Source: Glebionis coronaria (Eukaryota; Streptophyta; Magnoliopsida; Asterales; Asteraceae). From it: DNA of 64,000 nt. Position 1 is the first letter of the stretch, and every line of letters begins with the position of its first letter. The stretch covers positions 217,976,592 through 218,040,591 of the forward strand of contig CM046882.1 in the NCBI GenBank assembly GCA_025667525.1. The letters run 5' to 3'. The notes beneath the pieces are model-generated. The model saw only the letters and a program-made list of their open reading frames with translations, was not told the DNA's origin and did not search any database. The translations under genes and the position numbers were made by a program. Below, piece by piece: positions 10,952-25,069 of this stretch.

Positions 10952-11244
10952 ATGAAGAGATGATCCTGATCTTGAAAGTATGCTGAAAGACAGTGAGATG
11001 GGAGACCCTTTCGCACACTTAGTAAAGGTAACTATTTAAACAATTTATCTGGGTTCATGCATTTGTATTTCTTTTATTATCATTGTTATTATATTTTTAA
11101 CTTTCCAAAAGAAGCATTATGAAGTGGTTCGATAGAGGAGATAATGAGAAGGTGAAAGAATATGGTTTTATAGTTCCTTAAGAAGTCCCTAAACACAGCT
11201 GGATAAAGAGGGGGTTTGACGCTGAACCACACCGTTATAATATC
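10952..11244 (+). pseudogene. BUD13: BUD13-like splicing factor, two exons of the C-terminal region (broken)
   Basis: BUD13 belongs to the nuclear RES complex, which acts in pre-mRNA splicing and retention. The first exon, ending at 11027, reads RDDPDLESMLKDSEMGDPF then AHLVK, matching the conserved C-terminal region of BUD13 proteins. A GT donor follows (gtaact at 11028) and an AG acceptor lies at 11110-11111. The second exon starts KHYEVV, shifts frame near 11128-11131, continues DRGDNEKVKEYGFIVP, hits TAA (11179-11181, where the family usually has Gln), then EVPKHSWIKRGFDAEPHRYN. Gypsy-A1 cuts the codon run at 11244; the exon resumes at 34799. Retained introns argue against a retrocopy. 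The stop and frameshift suggest a pseudogene even without the insertion. Confidence 0.8.
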
Positions 11245-14200
11245 TGTAACACCCCCAAATATTCATAATTTAGTTCAGCGGAAGAGTCGTTGGTGTTACG
11301 GGATAACAGATTACTCAAATCATAAACAACGCTTAAAAATCGCGTCGTTTAATAATAAAGCATTTTCCATTCATAAATATCAATTTACATAGGTCCCAAG
11401 TCATAGTATTTCATACAAGTTTTACAAAACATTTGAATGGAAATTGTTATTTAAGTGCGGGCCATGAATTCTTGTCGTCTTCCCGAGAATTACCTTCAAG
11501 TACCTGAGATAAAACATGTTAAAAGAAAGGTCAGCGAAAACGCCGAGTGAATTCATAGACTTTAGTGAAATCCATTAATATATCATCGGTATAAAACTAT
11601 TACCAAAAATAATTTTTGTACAATCCTTTGTCGTAGGCCATAAATTAAGCCAAAAACATTTTATACAAATCTTTGTTGTAAATCATACTATAAGCTTTTG
11701 CCTTCAAAACCATTATACGAACAAATGTCGTAAAAACATCATACAATACGTCTTATAACGTTGTATAGAGTTAAATAAAAACCGTTATATGAATATGGTT
11801 ATGTAAAACCAAAACACGAACATAATATCAATAATAAGACCCCGTATTGCTAGTTAGACAATATATTGTAATTCAATGTGTATAGCAGTATTTTCGTTAT
11901 TGGATTATTATAATTCGCATGACATTGTTACCTTACTATAACAAACGACGGGTAGCTAAACCGAAACTCATTTGCCCATCTAAAACAGCATGTCGTCACA
12001 ATAATCACGCTTATATAAATCTTCTCATACATAAATTCGCTTACCAATCAATGTGGCACGACGGGGATCAACCGTCAAGGCGTGAACTGGGGTGATCTTC
12101 CCCAAATAGTACTATTATATGCATAAGCGTCTAACAATTCCCGGTAGTTCACAATTCATGCTAATGGGACTTTTAGTGACATAACCTAACTAATAATAAT
12201 CCATCTCATTTCATTCATCGGGTCATATAATTATTCATCGGGTCATACAATCATTCGGGTCCAAATCAATAAGCAAACAGTCGGGACAACTGGTGTCCTA
12301 TTTAATTAAAACTAACATGTTATCTCCCTCACGGGTTTATAAAACACTTCATAAAAACATTTAAAAGAGTGCTAGGCTAACTCACGTTGATTGGGAAAGG
12401 CGGGTTATCGGCAATTTGGATGTACGGTACGTGCTTCAATCACGGAAACCTAGACAAATAATACTTGTCTTAGACTCTTGTCCAATGAATTTATAAAAAT
12501 AATGGCTATGTATATATATGATGATTTTATAAATATGATGATGATCAAGTGGGATTGTACATCTTTATTCACTCATTATAGCGTTATGTGTTGGTAAATG
12601 TTTATACTTGTTTCATTAGTTTAACTTCTTTACTTGTTAAGGCCCAATAAGCCTATTATAATCCCATTACATTATATTAGTCCAATTATCTTTTAACATC
12701 AGCCCTATACTTAGATGTTGGGCCCAAGTGGTTTAAGCCCAAAGAGAAAGTCCATTAGTGTTTAGCCAAATTAGTTGGATTAATAGTCCAATAAGGCTAA
12801 TTTGGCCCGTTAATGTCCATATGTTATAAAGCTCGGGTTTTATCGGTTTTTACTTGCCAAATGTATTTATACATCATTATATGAGTTATAAAAAGTTTAT
12901 ATTAGACGGGTCCGACCGTCTAAGTTTTAATTGACGAAAACGTTAATTTTACGGTTTTAGCCGAAAAAGACGTAAAACTCGTGTTTATTGTTTTATAACT
13001 TATAAAACTTATCAAATTGTCATTTTTATAAAATGTCTCATTTATTTATTAATGTACACACTTTTTTATATGTAATATATAAGTTAGTGGGTTTTAAGTA
13101 TACATTTTATACTATATTTACTTGAATGCTAATATTAAACTATATACTTTTATTTTAAAAATATTATTATTATTTTCACTTTCACCATTTTTACCATATC
13201 TTGAGTTCTACAAGGAGATAGAAGCTCATTTTTGGGTGACACAAACTACATATTATGTTCTACAATTAACTCAGTTTAAGCTACTGTTCAATCAATCTCT
13301 AAATGTCCCTAACAGTCCGTCCAAAACAGACTACTCAGATTTGAACATCAATATTGTTTTGATCATATCTCACTCATTTAAGGATTCCATTGTATGGCCA
13401 ACTCTAACATGTGTACAAGTATCATATCTTACTGTATATTAATTCATTCAAGCCATTTTAACAATTTACATTAAGGTTCTTTACTGTTTTTATACAGCCT
13501 ACTATTTTAAGTATGATTTTACCACTTTTACCTGTAGTTTTCAATCTTTTTAACCAAGTTTATCAAAACATGATCCCCACATAATATTTTTTATCATCAT
13601 AAATCATCATATAAATATAAATCAAGAAAGAAAATACAATTTACATTTACAAAAATAACAAGGAAATGGGAAGGATGATCTTGTTACCACCAAGATTATG
13701 AAAGTTAAGATCAATCTTGACTTTTATTGGCAAAACTTGTGGTACACCAATATCAACTTCAAGATCACCAATCTTCAAGAACACCTTGTGGAAAATCATC
13801 CCCAATACTCCATAGAAACTCCTCTTTGGATGTTATAATCACAACCAATCAATAGAGCCAAAAAAGGGCTTCATCATATGTATGAATAACATAGGATTTA
13901 TGGTTGAATTTTGATCAAAATGGGTTTTTATGGTGAGAGTGTGGACGTCAATGTGGGAAGGGATGAGAGGATTGTGTGTGTTGCATGGAGAATAATGAAG
14001 TTAGTGGTTTGTGTGTAAGTGGTTTTGGTGTTGTAGCTAGTTTGCAAAGTGGCTAGGAAAAGTATCCTAGCTTACTTTGTATGCTTTGACACCTCATGGT
14101 GTATGTGGCTAGCTTAAGCCGTCCCATATTGAGGGTGGGGCAAAAGTGGTTTTGTCTCATCCACATTTATTTACGGGTACTCCTCGATTATAGTTTCCTT

Positions 14201-14665
14201 GATTTATGTGCCCTCGGGTCGTTTTATGAAAAACGTTTTTATAAATTATGAATCAACGGCACAAAGCGAATCTAATAAAAATTGTCTCATAAAAAACGGA
14301 GTTCAAAAATGTAAATACGTAATTCTAGGGTTTCCGGTTTAGTCGTAAAGGATGTTAAATTATGCACGTAAGTCCTAATCTCTTCTCGTATATTTGTGAG
14401 TTTGTGAACCAACACAAATTTAAAATTCCAAAATAATATTTACGGATAAATTTATTTCCTGAAGTGTCGGACTATCACCAAAGATGGTGTATGTAAACTT
14501 AAGCACGTAACGTAGAGTCCTCCGGTTTAGACGTAGTCGATGCTACTTCAAGACGTAAACCCAAATTTCCTCCCAAAAATGAGTGAGTTCAAAATATAAC
14601 ACTAAAATAATGTATATAAATAATACTTGAGAATAATATCAACCATAAACTGACGGATTGTCACA
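11245..14665 (-). repeat. Gypsy-A1 3' LTR
   Basis: 3421 bp, from tgtaacaccccc to ggattgtcaca on the plus strand. It aligns along its length with 19670-22451 plus 34146-34793 and with 55029-58276. ORFs inside it (for example 13122-13442) have no family signature and are interrupted in the sister LTRs. Confidence 0.92.
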
Positions 14666-14680
14666 TCATTTACCCCTAAA
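14666..14680 (-). promoter_or_regulatory. Gypsy-A1 polypurine tract
   Basis: The minus strand reads tttaggggtaaatga directly before the LTR start TGTGACAATCC. The same tract is at 58277-58291 in Gypsy-A2. Confidence 0.7.
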
Positions 14681-17600
14681 CAGGATGTTTGTCCTCAAAG
14701 ATCAATTTATCTTACTACTCGCTTCTTATAGAGTTAGAGCCATGTGGGTATTTCCTCCACATTCGGTCTTTCCTCACAAGTGTAATTCATTACAATACGC
14801 GAGTTTCATCAAACATAACTACGGGAATACGATCAGGCTAAATGTTCAATTACTTTCTCTATCCATGATGTTCACAGGTTTTTGATGAACGCAACTTTTG
14901 TCGATCTAAACTTCATCAAGAAGTAATCAGATTTTCACTTGATAGACATTTTATCAAGTTCGATATACGAAACATAAATCACGCAGTCCTTGAAGCCCTA
15001 GGGTAGATCCAACTCATATGCCTTTCAAACCAACTTTTACATTATCTCAATGGTCCCATACAACGGGGACTTAATTCCCATGATCTTTCAGATCATCAAT
15101 TCATTTTTCCAAGGTGAAAATTTTTGGCATAACTTCGCTACCCATCCTGCACTTCAAGATCTACATTTCATATTAACATAACCTCCTGCCCATTACCAGC
15201 GGTTAATAATCAGATACTAATTTCAACAATCATTTCAGGTTTCACGGGTCGGGTATTTTGTAAGTTTAGGTTTGTTATCATAGGCAACCTTAAACCTAAA
15301 AGACATGTCCAACTCACAATGGGTGTATGTCAGATGTCTTCATCCCAACTCCTGCTTACAGATGCTCTCATATTCAGATCCTCACAAAATTTGATCTCGA
15401 TCCTAATACGATAATTATCAATGATAATATCTCCAAAGGAAAGAGATTATACGGTTTATTACCAAAGGTCAATCATTCAAACATAAAACAAGACTTCTAG
15501 TGTTTTGTATCGTTACTTTACCTCGTCCCTTCGATTGGGGTGGTAGACAGTACTCTCATCAAGGTTCGTTCCCAATGACTTCTGAGCAAATCTCTAGAAT
15601 TTCGATGTGAAGCGAGGATCTTAATAGAGATGATCGATACAGGCACACCATGCTTACACAACTCCATTAAATATAAAAGAGTAAATTTCTTCATCGAGAA
15701 TCTATCATTAACAGGAATGATATTAGCAGATTTTGTCAGTCTATCGACGATGACCCAAATTGAATCAAATTCAGATGATGACCTTTGCAATAGTTAGACA
15801 TTTACTAATGTATGAGGCAATGTCTGCCTTCATAAATTGCCATCACTACATCTTCTTCAGATAAAGATACATTAAATCAGAAATGACATGAATATAATAC
15901 TTAATCTTATGAGATTCCAACATGATTAAATCTCAAAATCTCCATATTTCGGCAACCACAAGCGACCTTTTATACATTTAACGCCATCGGCTTCTCAATT
16001 CTAATGGTTCACATTAGCCGCAAATCCCTTTTATTATCTATATTATCCTTTTTACAAGCATCAACTATTTTTAAATTGCTCGGTAATTTATTTTGCACAG
16101 TCATTACTAAGGAACACATCCTAATTGATTCTTTATCCTTTCTACATAATGTGTCAGTATCTACATTCACCATTCCTGATGAGGTAATTATCATGACCAC
16201 AATTCACTCAGAAATTCTTTCTTCATATTTTCTAAGTTTTAGTTTCATCTCAACTATCATTTTTATCAGTTTTTCTCAATCCGACGTCTAAAGCGTCGAT
16301 AGTTATTACAAGTAATTAAATAATAAATATTTAATTTTTATGAAACATAAAAGTAAAATTTCTAAATTTCTTAGTTCGACCAATTATATAAAAATGTTCA
16401 AAATAAATTTGAATTTAATTAACACGATTGTTGTTGATTTATCAAAAATAATTAACAAGATTTTCAAATGTTTGAAAAAATTTTGTTTATACTTTGGTCA
16501 AAATTTTCTTAATTGACAAGAAAAAATTGTCATTTCAAATTTCAAGTCATGGTTTAAATGGTTTCCTCAATCCCTCTTAGGTTGTATTGAGGTATACACA
16601 AACCTTTACCCCTAAAGGAGTTTAGTTAAATGATTTGGGTATAAGGGAATGATTCCTTAAAATTTCTTCGATAAATATTTGTCAAAACATTTTTGCATTT
16701 TCTTTTTGGTATAACCCAAAGCCTTAATGGCTCTAATCTTTGAAGAGTCAATATATATCTTACCATCATTAATTACATGGTCATTTAATGTAATGGAACA
16801 AACCTTAAATTACATGTTAAATATTCAAGGTACAGGTTTTCATTGCTCGACCAACATAGGGCAGTCTATAAATGATTATTAACTCCTTCCTATTTTTATA
16901 AAGAAACAGGTGGTCCTTAACGATTACAAGCATGAATTTATCAAATCACACCCTACACACGTGACTCACAAAAATTATGAATGCTACATGTGCATTGGTC
17001 AATCAAAACGACATAACATGAAACTCATAATGTTCATTACAAGTTTTGGATGTAGCGATTGGAATAAATAATATTTTTCGCAGATGCGAAGTTGATGATA
17101 ACCATGTCGTGGATCAAATCTTTTGAACATACGCTAGAACCTTGTAAATGATCGAACAAATCTATCATCTTGGGTAGTGGATATAGATTTTGATCATCAA
17201 TTTATTCAGTTCACGGTAATCAATAAATATAAGGAATAATAACACCATAGCTCTTCATGATGACGAGCTTGGTAGAATAAAAGCCTTCTCCGACAACTCT
17301 CTCAGTTGTACGGTAAATATTTTAATTCAGATGGGGCTGACGTACAGTGCACACGCCACAGGTCCAACACAAGGAATATAATCAATACTAAATTCAACTT
17401 GCCTTAATGGCGAAAGTTTAGGTAATTCACCAGCAAATACCTCATAAAATTTCATATAAAAGAAACATCTTTTAGTAAATCCACCTTAGGTTCCTTCTAG
17501 ACAACAAGATCTATGACTAGTTCATAACCATTCATGGTAAAATTTCAAGTCTAAATGCAGGATATGGTCAACCATCAAGAATTATTTAGATCACTTTTGA

Positions 17601-19342
17601 TAATCAACATCTTATCTTTTAGGGAATTTCTACTCGGGTTCCCATCAATTAAAAACAATGACATTATGTCATAATCAATCAATCCATTCTACTGGCACTA
17701 TCAACTTTCCAATTTCGTTACCGTTGATAAGATGTGAACTTCTCAAAAGACTAATAATAACTTATAACCCTTCACAAATTCAAGGATATCCGGAGACATA
17801 ACTATCATTAAAAGAGCAAGGTCAATGCATAATCTACGCGAGAGAATTTCAAATCAGATAAAGACGAAAACATTAACGAATATGAGTCTATCCAATGTTT
17901 TCATGATTTGAGTACGCATTCCAAAGCTCCTCGGATCGTTAGCTAGGTCATTCAAATGAAATCTAATAAAAAGAAATGATAGGAACGTCGATACACCCAG
18001 TCGGGTATTAATACTCGATAATTAGATACTTTTCCAAAGAATCTCACTACGAGATAATTGGACAAAAATGGAATATCAATTGTCAATTAGACAATATCCA
18101 CAGATGTGTAAATTCAATTCACAAGAATAAATGGTACAGGCACATATTAAGGTGTTCCTAACAGTATGCCCCTATTTTGCACTTCTTGCAGATCTCATTA
18201 AATTTAATCTTTCATAACTTTAAAGAAAATTTAGTTTTTATTAATAATTTCATGGTGACTAAAAATTAGTCCTTGCATGGTCCCTTCCAAATTGTACGTA
18301 GGCGCGCAACTATATACAATTTTAGGATTAACGATGCAATACTCAGTTCGTCAAAACTTTGTCATTATGTTTAAAATATATATATTCATGCTTAATCAAG
18401 AAATAAAAATCAAATGAATTTACAAACTGATGTCTCAGTTAAGTTAGGGATTTTTAAAAGATACCACAATGAATACTAATCTACAAGAGTCATTAGGTGT
18501 TCCACCTGTCTCAGAAGATCCATTGGTACCAATTCAGAAGAAGATTTCTTCAATTTATTTCTTGGACACTAGGCATCCTCGTCATTGGACAATGGCCTGG
18601 GAACAACCCTTATCACGAACCAACAATCATTTAAAACCTTATAATTCAATCACAGGACTTAACGACTTCCTCTTAACAATTTCTTATTCCATAAAAGTTA
18701 AATTTTACTTTATTTAAGTTTCAACCAACTCGTACTCAATGTGATATCCTACCTCATTCTCCAATACTGTCAACTTTAGTTTTAGACCTTAAAAGGGCAA
18801 TAAAAGCTCGATATGAACAACACTTAATTTCCAATCCTATAGCTCTTTCAACAATAGTTATCGAATGAGTCACTAGTATGAAATGACTCACACATTCAAT
18901 TAGACTTCTCGGAAAGGTACTAGTGGCATGAGGCTTTTGGGTAATGGTTCCAATGACAACCTCATGTGCAACATTCACCCTTTCGATTTCAATTTAAGAA
19001 TCGAGTGACAACGAATCAGATGACACCCTTCTAGGTGGTAAGGTTTTGTCAAACTCCACTCTATAAGGAAAGATCGTCATGACATCGATATCAGATTTAA
19101 TCTCGCCAATTCTTCCTCAATATCACAATCAACTAATATCAACATTTCTACAAATATCAACCGTTTTGTTGGGACTATGAACATCCACAACTTGGTTTCG
19201 ATCTAGAATAGCTAGAATTCCTACATAAGTAACTTTGATTGATTTTCTAGGGGAGTTAGGGTTTCTTGTGACAATCTACGTCGTATAAATACCTCGTATA
19301 AGTATTAAAATAATCATCAAACAATCATGTAATAAAATTACG

Positions 19343-19467
<125 letters not shown>

Positions 19468-19652
19468 CCAAGTTATATATATATATTAAAATAACACTTC
19501 TCAGTCTGGCCTTGTCGGTAACTTGGGAATTCTTCGGCACCATTGTAGTCAAAAGATTTTTAGACATTTTGAGAAAAATGATTATAGTTAAAAGATTTTG
19601 AAATGTTTTATTCAAAACCTTGGTTTTAAAAATCTTTCGTTCTCTATAACGA

Positions 19653-19666
19653 GAGATCTGGTACCA
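19653..19666 (-). promoter_or_regulatory. Gypsy-A1 primer binding site
   Basis: The minus strand reads TGGTACCAGATCTC three bases after the LTR end. It resembles TGGTATCAGAGCC, the complement of the initiator tRNA-Met 3' end, with changes. Confidence 0.65.
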
Positions 19667-19669
19667 AAC

Positions 19670-22451
19670 TGTAAAACCCCCAAATATTCATAATTTAGTT
19701 AAGCGGAAGAGTCGTTTGTGTTACGGGATAGCACATTACTCAAATCATAGACAACGCTTAAAAATCGCGTCGTTTAATAATAAAGCATTTTACATTCATA
19801 AATATCAATTTACATAGGTCCCAAGTCATAGTATTTCATACAAGTTTTACAAAACATTTGAATGGAAATTGTTATTTAAGTGCGGGCCATGAATTCTTGT
19901 CGTCTTCCCGAGAATTACCTTCAAGTACCTGAGATAAAACATGTTAAAAGAAAAGGTCAATGAAAACGCCGAGTGAATTCATAGAGTTTAGTGAAATCCA
20001 TTAATATATCATCGGTATAAAATTATTACCAAAAATCATTTTTGTACAATACTTTGTCGTAGGCCATAAAATAAGCCAAAAACATTTTATACAAATCTTT
20101 GTTGTAAATCATACTATAGGCTTTTGCCTTCAAAACCATTATACGAACCAATGTCGTAAAAACATCATACAATACGTTTTATAACGTTGTATAGAGTTAA
20201 ATAAAAACCGTTATATGAAGATGGTTATGTTAAACCAAAACACGAACATAATATCAATAATAAGACCCCGTATTGCTAGTCAGGCAATATACTGTAATTC
20301 AATGCGTATTGCAGTATTTTCGTTATTGGATTATCATAAGCCGCATGACATGGTTAACATACTATAACAAACAACAGGTAGTTAACCCGAAACTCATTTG
20401 CCCATCTAAAATAGCGTGTCGTCACAATAATCACGCTTATATAAATCTTCTCATACATAAATTCGCATACCAATCAATGTGGCATGACGGGATCAACCTT
20501 CAAGGTGCGAACTGGGGTGATCTTCCCCAAATAGTATTATTATATGCATAAGCGTCTACCAAATCCCGGTAGTTCACAATTCATGCTAATGGGACTTTTA
20601 GTGACATAACCTAACTAATAATAATCCATCTAATTTCATTCATCGGGTCATATAATCATTCATCAAGTCATACAATCATTCGGGTCCAAATCAATAAGCA
20701 AACAGTCGGGACAACTGGTGTCCTATTTAATTAAAACTAACATGTTATCTCCCTCGCGGGTTTATAAAAAATTTCATAAAAACATTTAAAAGAGTGCGAT
20801 GCTATGAACTCACGTTGATCGGGAAAGGCAGGTTATCGGCGATTTGGATGTACGGTACGTGCTTCAATCACGGAAACCTAGACAAATAATACTTGTCTTA
20901 GACTCTTGTCCAATGACTTTATAAAAATAATGGCTATGTATATATATGATGATTTTATAAATATGATGATGATCAAGTGGGATTGTACATCTTTATTCAC
21001 TCATTATAGCGTTATGTGTTGGTAAATTTTTATACTAGATTCACTAGTATAACTTCTTTACTTGTTAAGGCCCAATAAGTCCATTATAAGCCAATTACAT
21101 TATATTAGTCCAATTATTCTTTTAACATCAGTCCTATACTTACATGTTGGGCCCCAGTGGGTTAAGCCCAAAGAGCAAGTCCATTAGTGTTTAGCCAAAT
21201 TAGTTGGATTAATAGTCCAATAAGGCTAATTTGGCCCGTTAATGTCCATATGTTATAAAGCTCGGGTTTTATCGGTTTTTACTTGCCAAATGTAGTTATA
21301 CACCAGTATAGGAGCTATAAAAAGTTTACATTAGACGGTTCCGATCGTCTAAGTTTTAATTGACGAAAACGTTAATTTTACGGTTTTAGCCAAAAAAAGA
21401 CGTAAAACTCGTGTTTATAGTTTTATAACTCATAAAACTTATCAAATTGTCATTTTTATAAAATGTCTCATTTATTTATTAATGTACATACTTGTTTATA
21501 TGTAATATATAAGTTAGTGGGTTTTAATTACACAGTTTATATTATATTTACTTGAGTGCTAATATTATACTATATACTTTTATTTTACAAATCTCATTAT
21601 TATTTTCACTTTCACCATTTTTACCATATCATGAGTTCTACAAGGAGATAGAAGCTCATTTCTTTGTGACACAAACTACATATTATGTGCTACAATGAAC
21701 TCAGTTTTAGCTACTGCTCAATCAATCTCTAAATGTCCCTAACAGTCCGTCCAAAACAGACTACTCAGATTTGAACTTCAATATTGTTTTGATCATATCT
21801 CACTCATTTTAAGGATTCCATTGTATGGCCAACTCTCACATGTGTAAAAGTATCATTTATTACTGTATATTAATTCATTCAAGACATTTTAACAATTTAA
21901 CATAAGGTTCTTTACTGTTTTTATACAGCCTACTATTTTAAGTATGATTTTACCACTTTTACATGTATTTTTCAATCTTTTTAACCAAGTTTATCAACAC
22001 ATGATCTCCACATAATATTTTTGATCATCATACATAATCATATACATATACATCAAGAAATAAAATACAATTTATATTTACAAAAATAACAAGGAAATGG
22101 GAAGGATGATCTGGTTACCACAAAGATTATGAAAGTTAAGATCAATCTTGACTTTTGTTGGCAAAACTTGTGGTACACCAATATCAACTTCAAGATCACA
22201 AATCTTCAAGAACACCTTGTAGAAAATCAGCACTAAGACTCCATAGAAACTCCTCTTTGGATGTTATAATCACCACCAATTAATAGAGCTTCAAAAGGGA
22301 TTCATCATATGTATGAATACCATAGGATTTATTGTTGAATTCTGATCAAAATGGATGCTTATGATGATATAGTGGACGACAATGGGGGAAGGGATGAGAG
22401 AATTGTGTGTGTTGCATGGAGAATAATGAAGTTAGTGGTTTGTGTGTAAGT
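19670..22451 (-). repeat. Gypsy-A1 5' LTR, first part
   Basis: Homologous to 11245-14012 on the plus strand. Cut at 22451 by Copia-1; the last five bases (22447-22451, taagt) are the Copia-1 target duplication. Confidence 0.92.
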
Positions 22452-22948
22452 TGTTGATCCCAAAATTAGAGCGATTTAGCTTGTGTAAACGAGATTAAAT
22501 CAAGTTAAACACGTAGAGAAACTTTGTTGTATATGTAACAATTCAAGTATTATGCGGAATTAATACTCAATCAAGAACACACAAACAGTATAAACCAAAC
22601 TTTCACTTTGATTGATAAATCAAACTTGTGTACAATGAAAGTGTACAAACATATGAAAACTTATTAAACTAAAACCTAAAGGCCTCCTTTTATAGATTAA
22701 GGAACCTTGTACAAGAGTCTACGTATCAGCTATTCTTGGTAAAGATAAACATAGAAAATACATTGTTGAACATATCTTTACTAGAAACATACTAGAAACA
22801 CAATACGTGTAGACTAAGTCTTCTATCAGTGATTGACTTCTTCTTATCAACGCTTGACTTCTTCCTGTCAACGCTTGATTTCTTCTTATCAACGTCCAGA
22901 TTGCTCTTGTCAGCGTCCAAGTGTATTGGCTATATTTTATTCCCAACA
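22452..22948 (-). repeat. Copia-1 3' LTR
   Basis: Plus-strand ends tgttgatccc and attcccaaca. TATA box at 22686-22694 on the minus strand. It holds four to five 21-bp units with cgttga(c/t)a near 22840-22920. Confidence 0.93.
22686..22694 (-). promoter_or_regulatory. Copia-1 3' LTR TATA box
   Basis: The minus strand reads tataaaagg. Confidence 0.6.
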
Positions 22949-22960
22949 ATCCTCCCCTAA
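22949..22960 (-). promoter_or_regulatory. Copia-1 polypurine tract
   Basis: The minus strand reads ttaggggaggat immediately before the 3' LTR TGTTGGG. Confidence 0.8.
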
Positions 22961-23000
22961 ACTTGATATCTACTCTAGTAATCAAGTTTCTGAATAAAAA

Positions 23001-23893
23001 CTAAGAACTAGGAGGATTCTTACAAATCTTATCAAATTGGAAATAAATATATCTAATCAAATCTTTGGCCACGTCACTTGAGTAGTCTATCTCCAGCTGT
23101 GTTGTCATTATTTTCTTCAAAACTTCTTTGGACATAGGATACTCATAATCCACAAGAAGATACTCAGAAAACTTTGTAGAACTCAAATGATACACACCAG
23201 GTGCTGAATATAGATGCCATTGAAGTCCACTGATATCATCCTCAAGATCCTTCCAAACTGGATCTTCTTCATCTGGTGCACACATTCTCTTGAATGTTGA
23301 CCAAAGCTTTATTCCATTGACTGAAGTAGGTGCTTTAGTCTCATACTTGACCTGCAGTAACCTCTAAAGGTCTGCCAAGTCTTCCCTATCCAGACTTGCA
23401 AACAAAGACATAAGAGTAATAAAGTATGTACCTGTTTCCCATATCTGCCAATCATCCAGAACCCACTTGCATCTTCTTCATAACTAACTATAGGGTTTCT
23501 GGAATCATGAGGTAATACTTTTACCATATGTGAAGCTTACATGGGTGAGAGCTTAATACTCTTTCTAATAATAGCTTCACTAGGATTTACTTTATCCAAA
23601 TTTGGTGGAAACTCAAGTGGAACTCCCTTCTTCAATGGTCTTGGTGCAATCATAACCCTTTGGATCTCCATCTCCTCTGCAAGTTCTTCCTTCCTTTCAT
23701 CTGAAAGAAGTTTGATAGTGTTCATCTCCTACACTCTTGCCCATATAGGTTAAGCCTTATATTCCAATTCATCAAAGGACAATTCCTGCAACTTCTGAAA
23801 AGTCCAACCTCCTTGATGACATCTAAGCAACATATAATAAAGCTCCCTTCTTTCCCTCTTAGATTGTGAGAAAACTTTGCTGGCTTTATACTA
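23001..23893 (-). pseudogene. Copia-1 third ORF, C-terminal part
   Basis: Broken frames continue the protein: TIKLLSDERKEELAEEMEIQ (from 23716), SPIV-like VLPHDSRNPIVSYEEDASGF (23515) and, in the last frame, DPVWKDLEDDISGLQWHLY, GVYHLSSTKFSEYLLVDYEY and PMSKEVLKKIM, ending at 23001 about 50 bp before the 3' LTR. A W-x-L-Y...GVYHL domain closes the same kind of Asteraceae Copia ORF, as far as I recall. Function unknown. Confidence 0.62.
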
Positions 23894-25069
23894 TTACATG
23901 ACAATCCCTTTGAATCTTGAGTAGAATCTCCTATCCCCAAATCTGATCTGATAAAGACATATCTGGATTCTCCATGATCTTATTTTCCCATGCAAAGTAC
24001 ATCTGGGGGCAAATTCTGGCCTATCATAATCTACCTTCATCTTCAACTCTGCAAGTTTTTCCCTTGCCAATACATCACCATATTCAAGTCTTTCTGGTTC
24101 TTCAATAATCATGACACTTGAATCTGTGCTCTCATCATTACTTCCTTCTTGTTCCTCAGAAGTAACTACAAATGGTGACTCAACAACCTTCTTCTTTTCT
24201 TGTTCCATAAGTTGTGCAACCAACATTGAATCAAATTTTACTTGAGCTGCATCCTTGGGAACCTCTGTTTCTACCATAATTCCTTTACCCCTATCTAATG
24301 TATCAATGATGGGTAAAGATAATGATGGTACCTGTGAAGACACTTCTTTAATGATAGCTGATGACTGGAATACATCAACCATATATGTAGGTCTATCAAC
24401 GTCCAAAACTTGTGTGTCAACACCCAACTTACTCTTATCAGCGCTTGGCTTGTCAGCAACAAAAATCTGCTTGTCAACGCTCACCTTACTATTGTCAGCG
24501 CTTCTTGTGAACTGCTCCATCATCTCAGTAAAAGATAAATTCAAATTTGTGGGGGTAACCAATGAAACATCAAAACCTGGTTGCCTCTTCAAATCTGTTA
24601 GAGCCTCAGCCACACCCAAAGGTTCTACATCATGTAAGCCTTTGTCACTCACATGTATCTGCTCATCCTCCCCTTTGGAAGAATCCTCCATACCACGCCT
24701 ATTGTTAGCACCCTCCAAAAGAACAATCATCTCCCTCAAATGCTTGAGTTCAAGGCCTTGTGTAGAGACAGTATGTACCAGGTTTGCATTTTGCTTTTGC
24801 AAGCTAATGTAGACAGCCGTCAATTCCAACATTGTATATGGTTCCAATCTGCGCTCCTCTAGAATGGGGATATGACCTCCCAAAATAGAGTCATGGGGCA
24901 TGTATGAGGTCTTAATGATGTTAGGACTGGCTTGGCCTGCATCTAAGTGAGTACCAATAGTCCTTGCCTCACCCATATCACCAACCACACTTGTGGTGGT
25001 GGTTCTCTCTGCAACATGGCTAGGACCACCCGAGGAGAACACTCCAATGGTCCTTTCGCGTTTTTCCAT
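23894..25069 (-). pseudogene. Copia-1 third ORF, central part
   Basis: A 391-codon frame, shifted relative to the N-terminal part. It contains a coiled-coil-like segment (LELTAVYISLQKQNANLVHT), then a repeat region with period 7 (SADNSKVSVDKQIFVADKPS, SKLGVDTQVLDVDRP). Each period is one 21-nt motif unit. An acidic region, SSVMIIEEPERLEYGDVLAR, follows with more helical sequence. This is the longest open frame in Copia-1. No catalytic signature is recognised. Confidence 0.65.

Noticed and set aside
13122..13442. 106-codon ORF in the Gypsy-A1 LTR
   Set aside because: Not preserved as an open frame in the sister LTRs at 21520-21850 and 56900-57230; no family signature.
22719..22985. ORFs in the Copia-1 LTRs (also 33896-34141) with LIRR/LTGR repeats
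   Set aside because: They translate the 21-bp LTR repeats in a frame used nowhere else; the LTR is untranslated.
24255..24812. 185-codon ORF on the plus strand inside Copia-1
   Set aside because: Antisense shadow of the third ORF (23894-25069, minus), which has matching domain context, element orientation and repeat frame.
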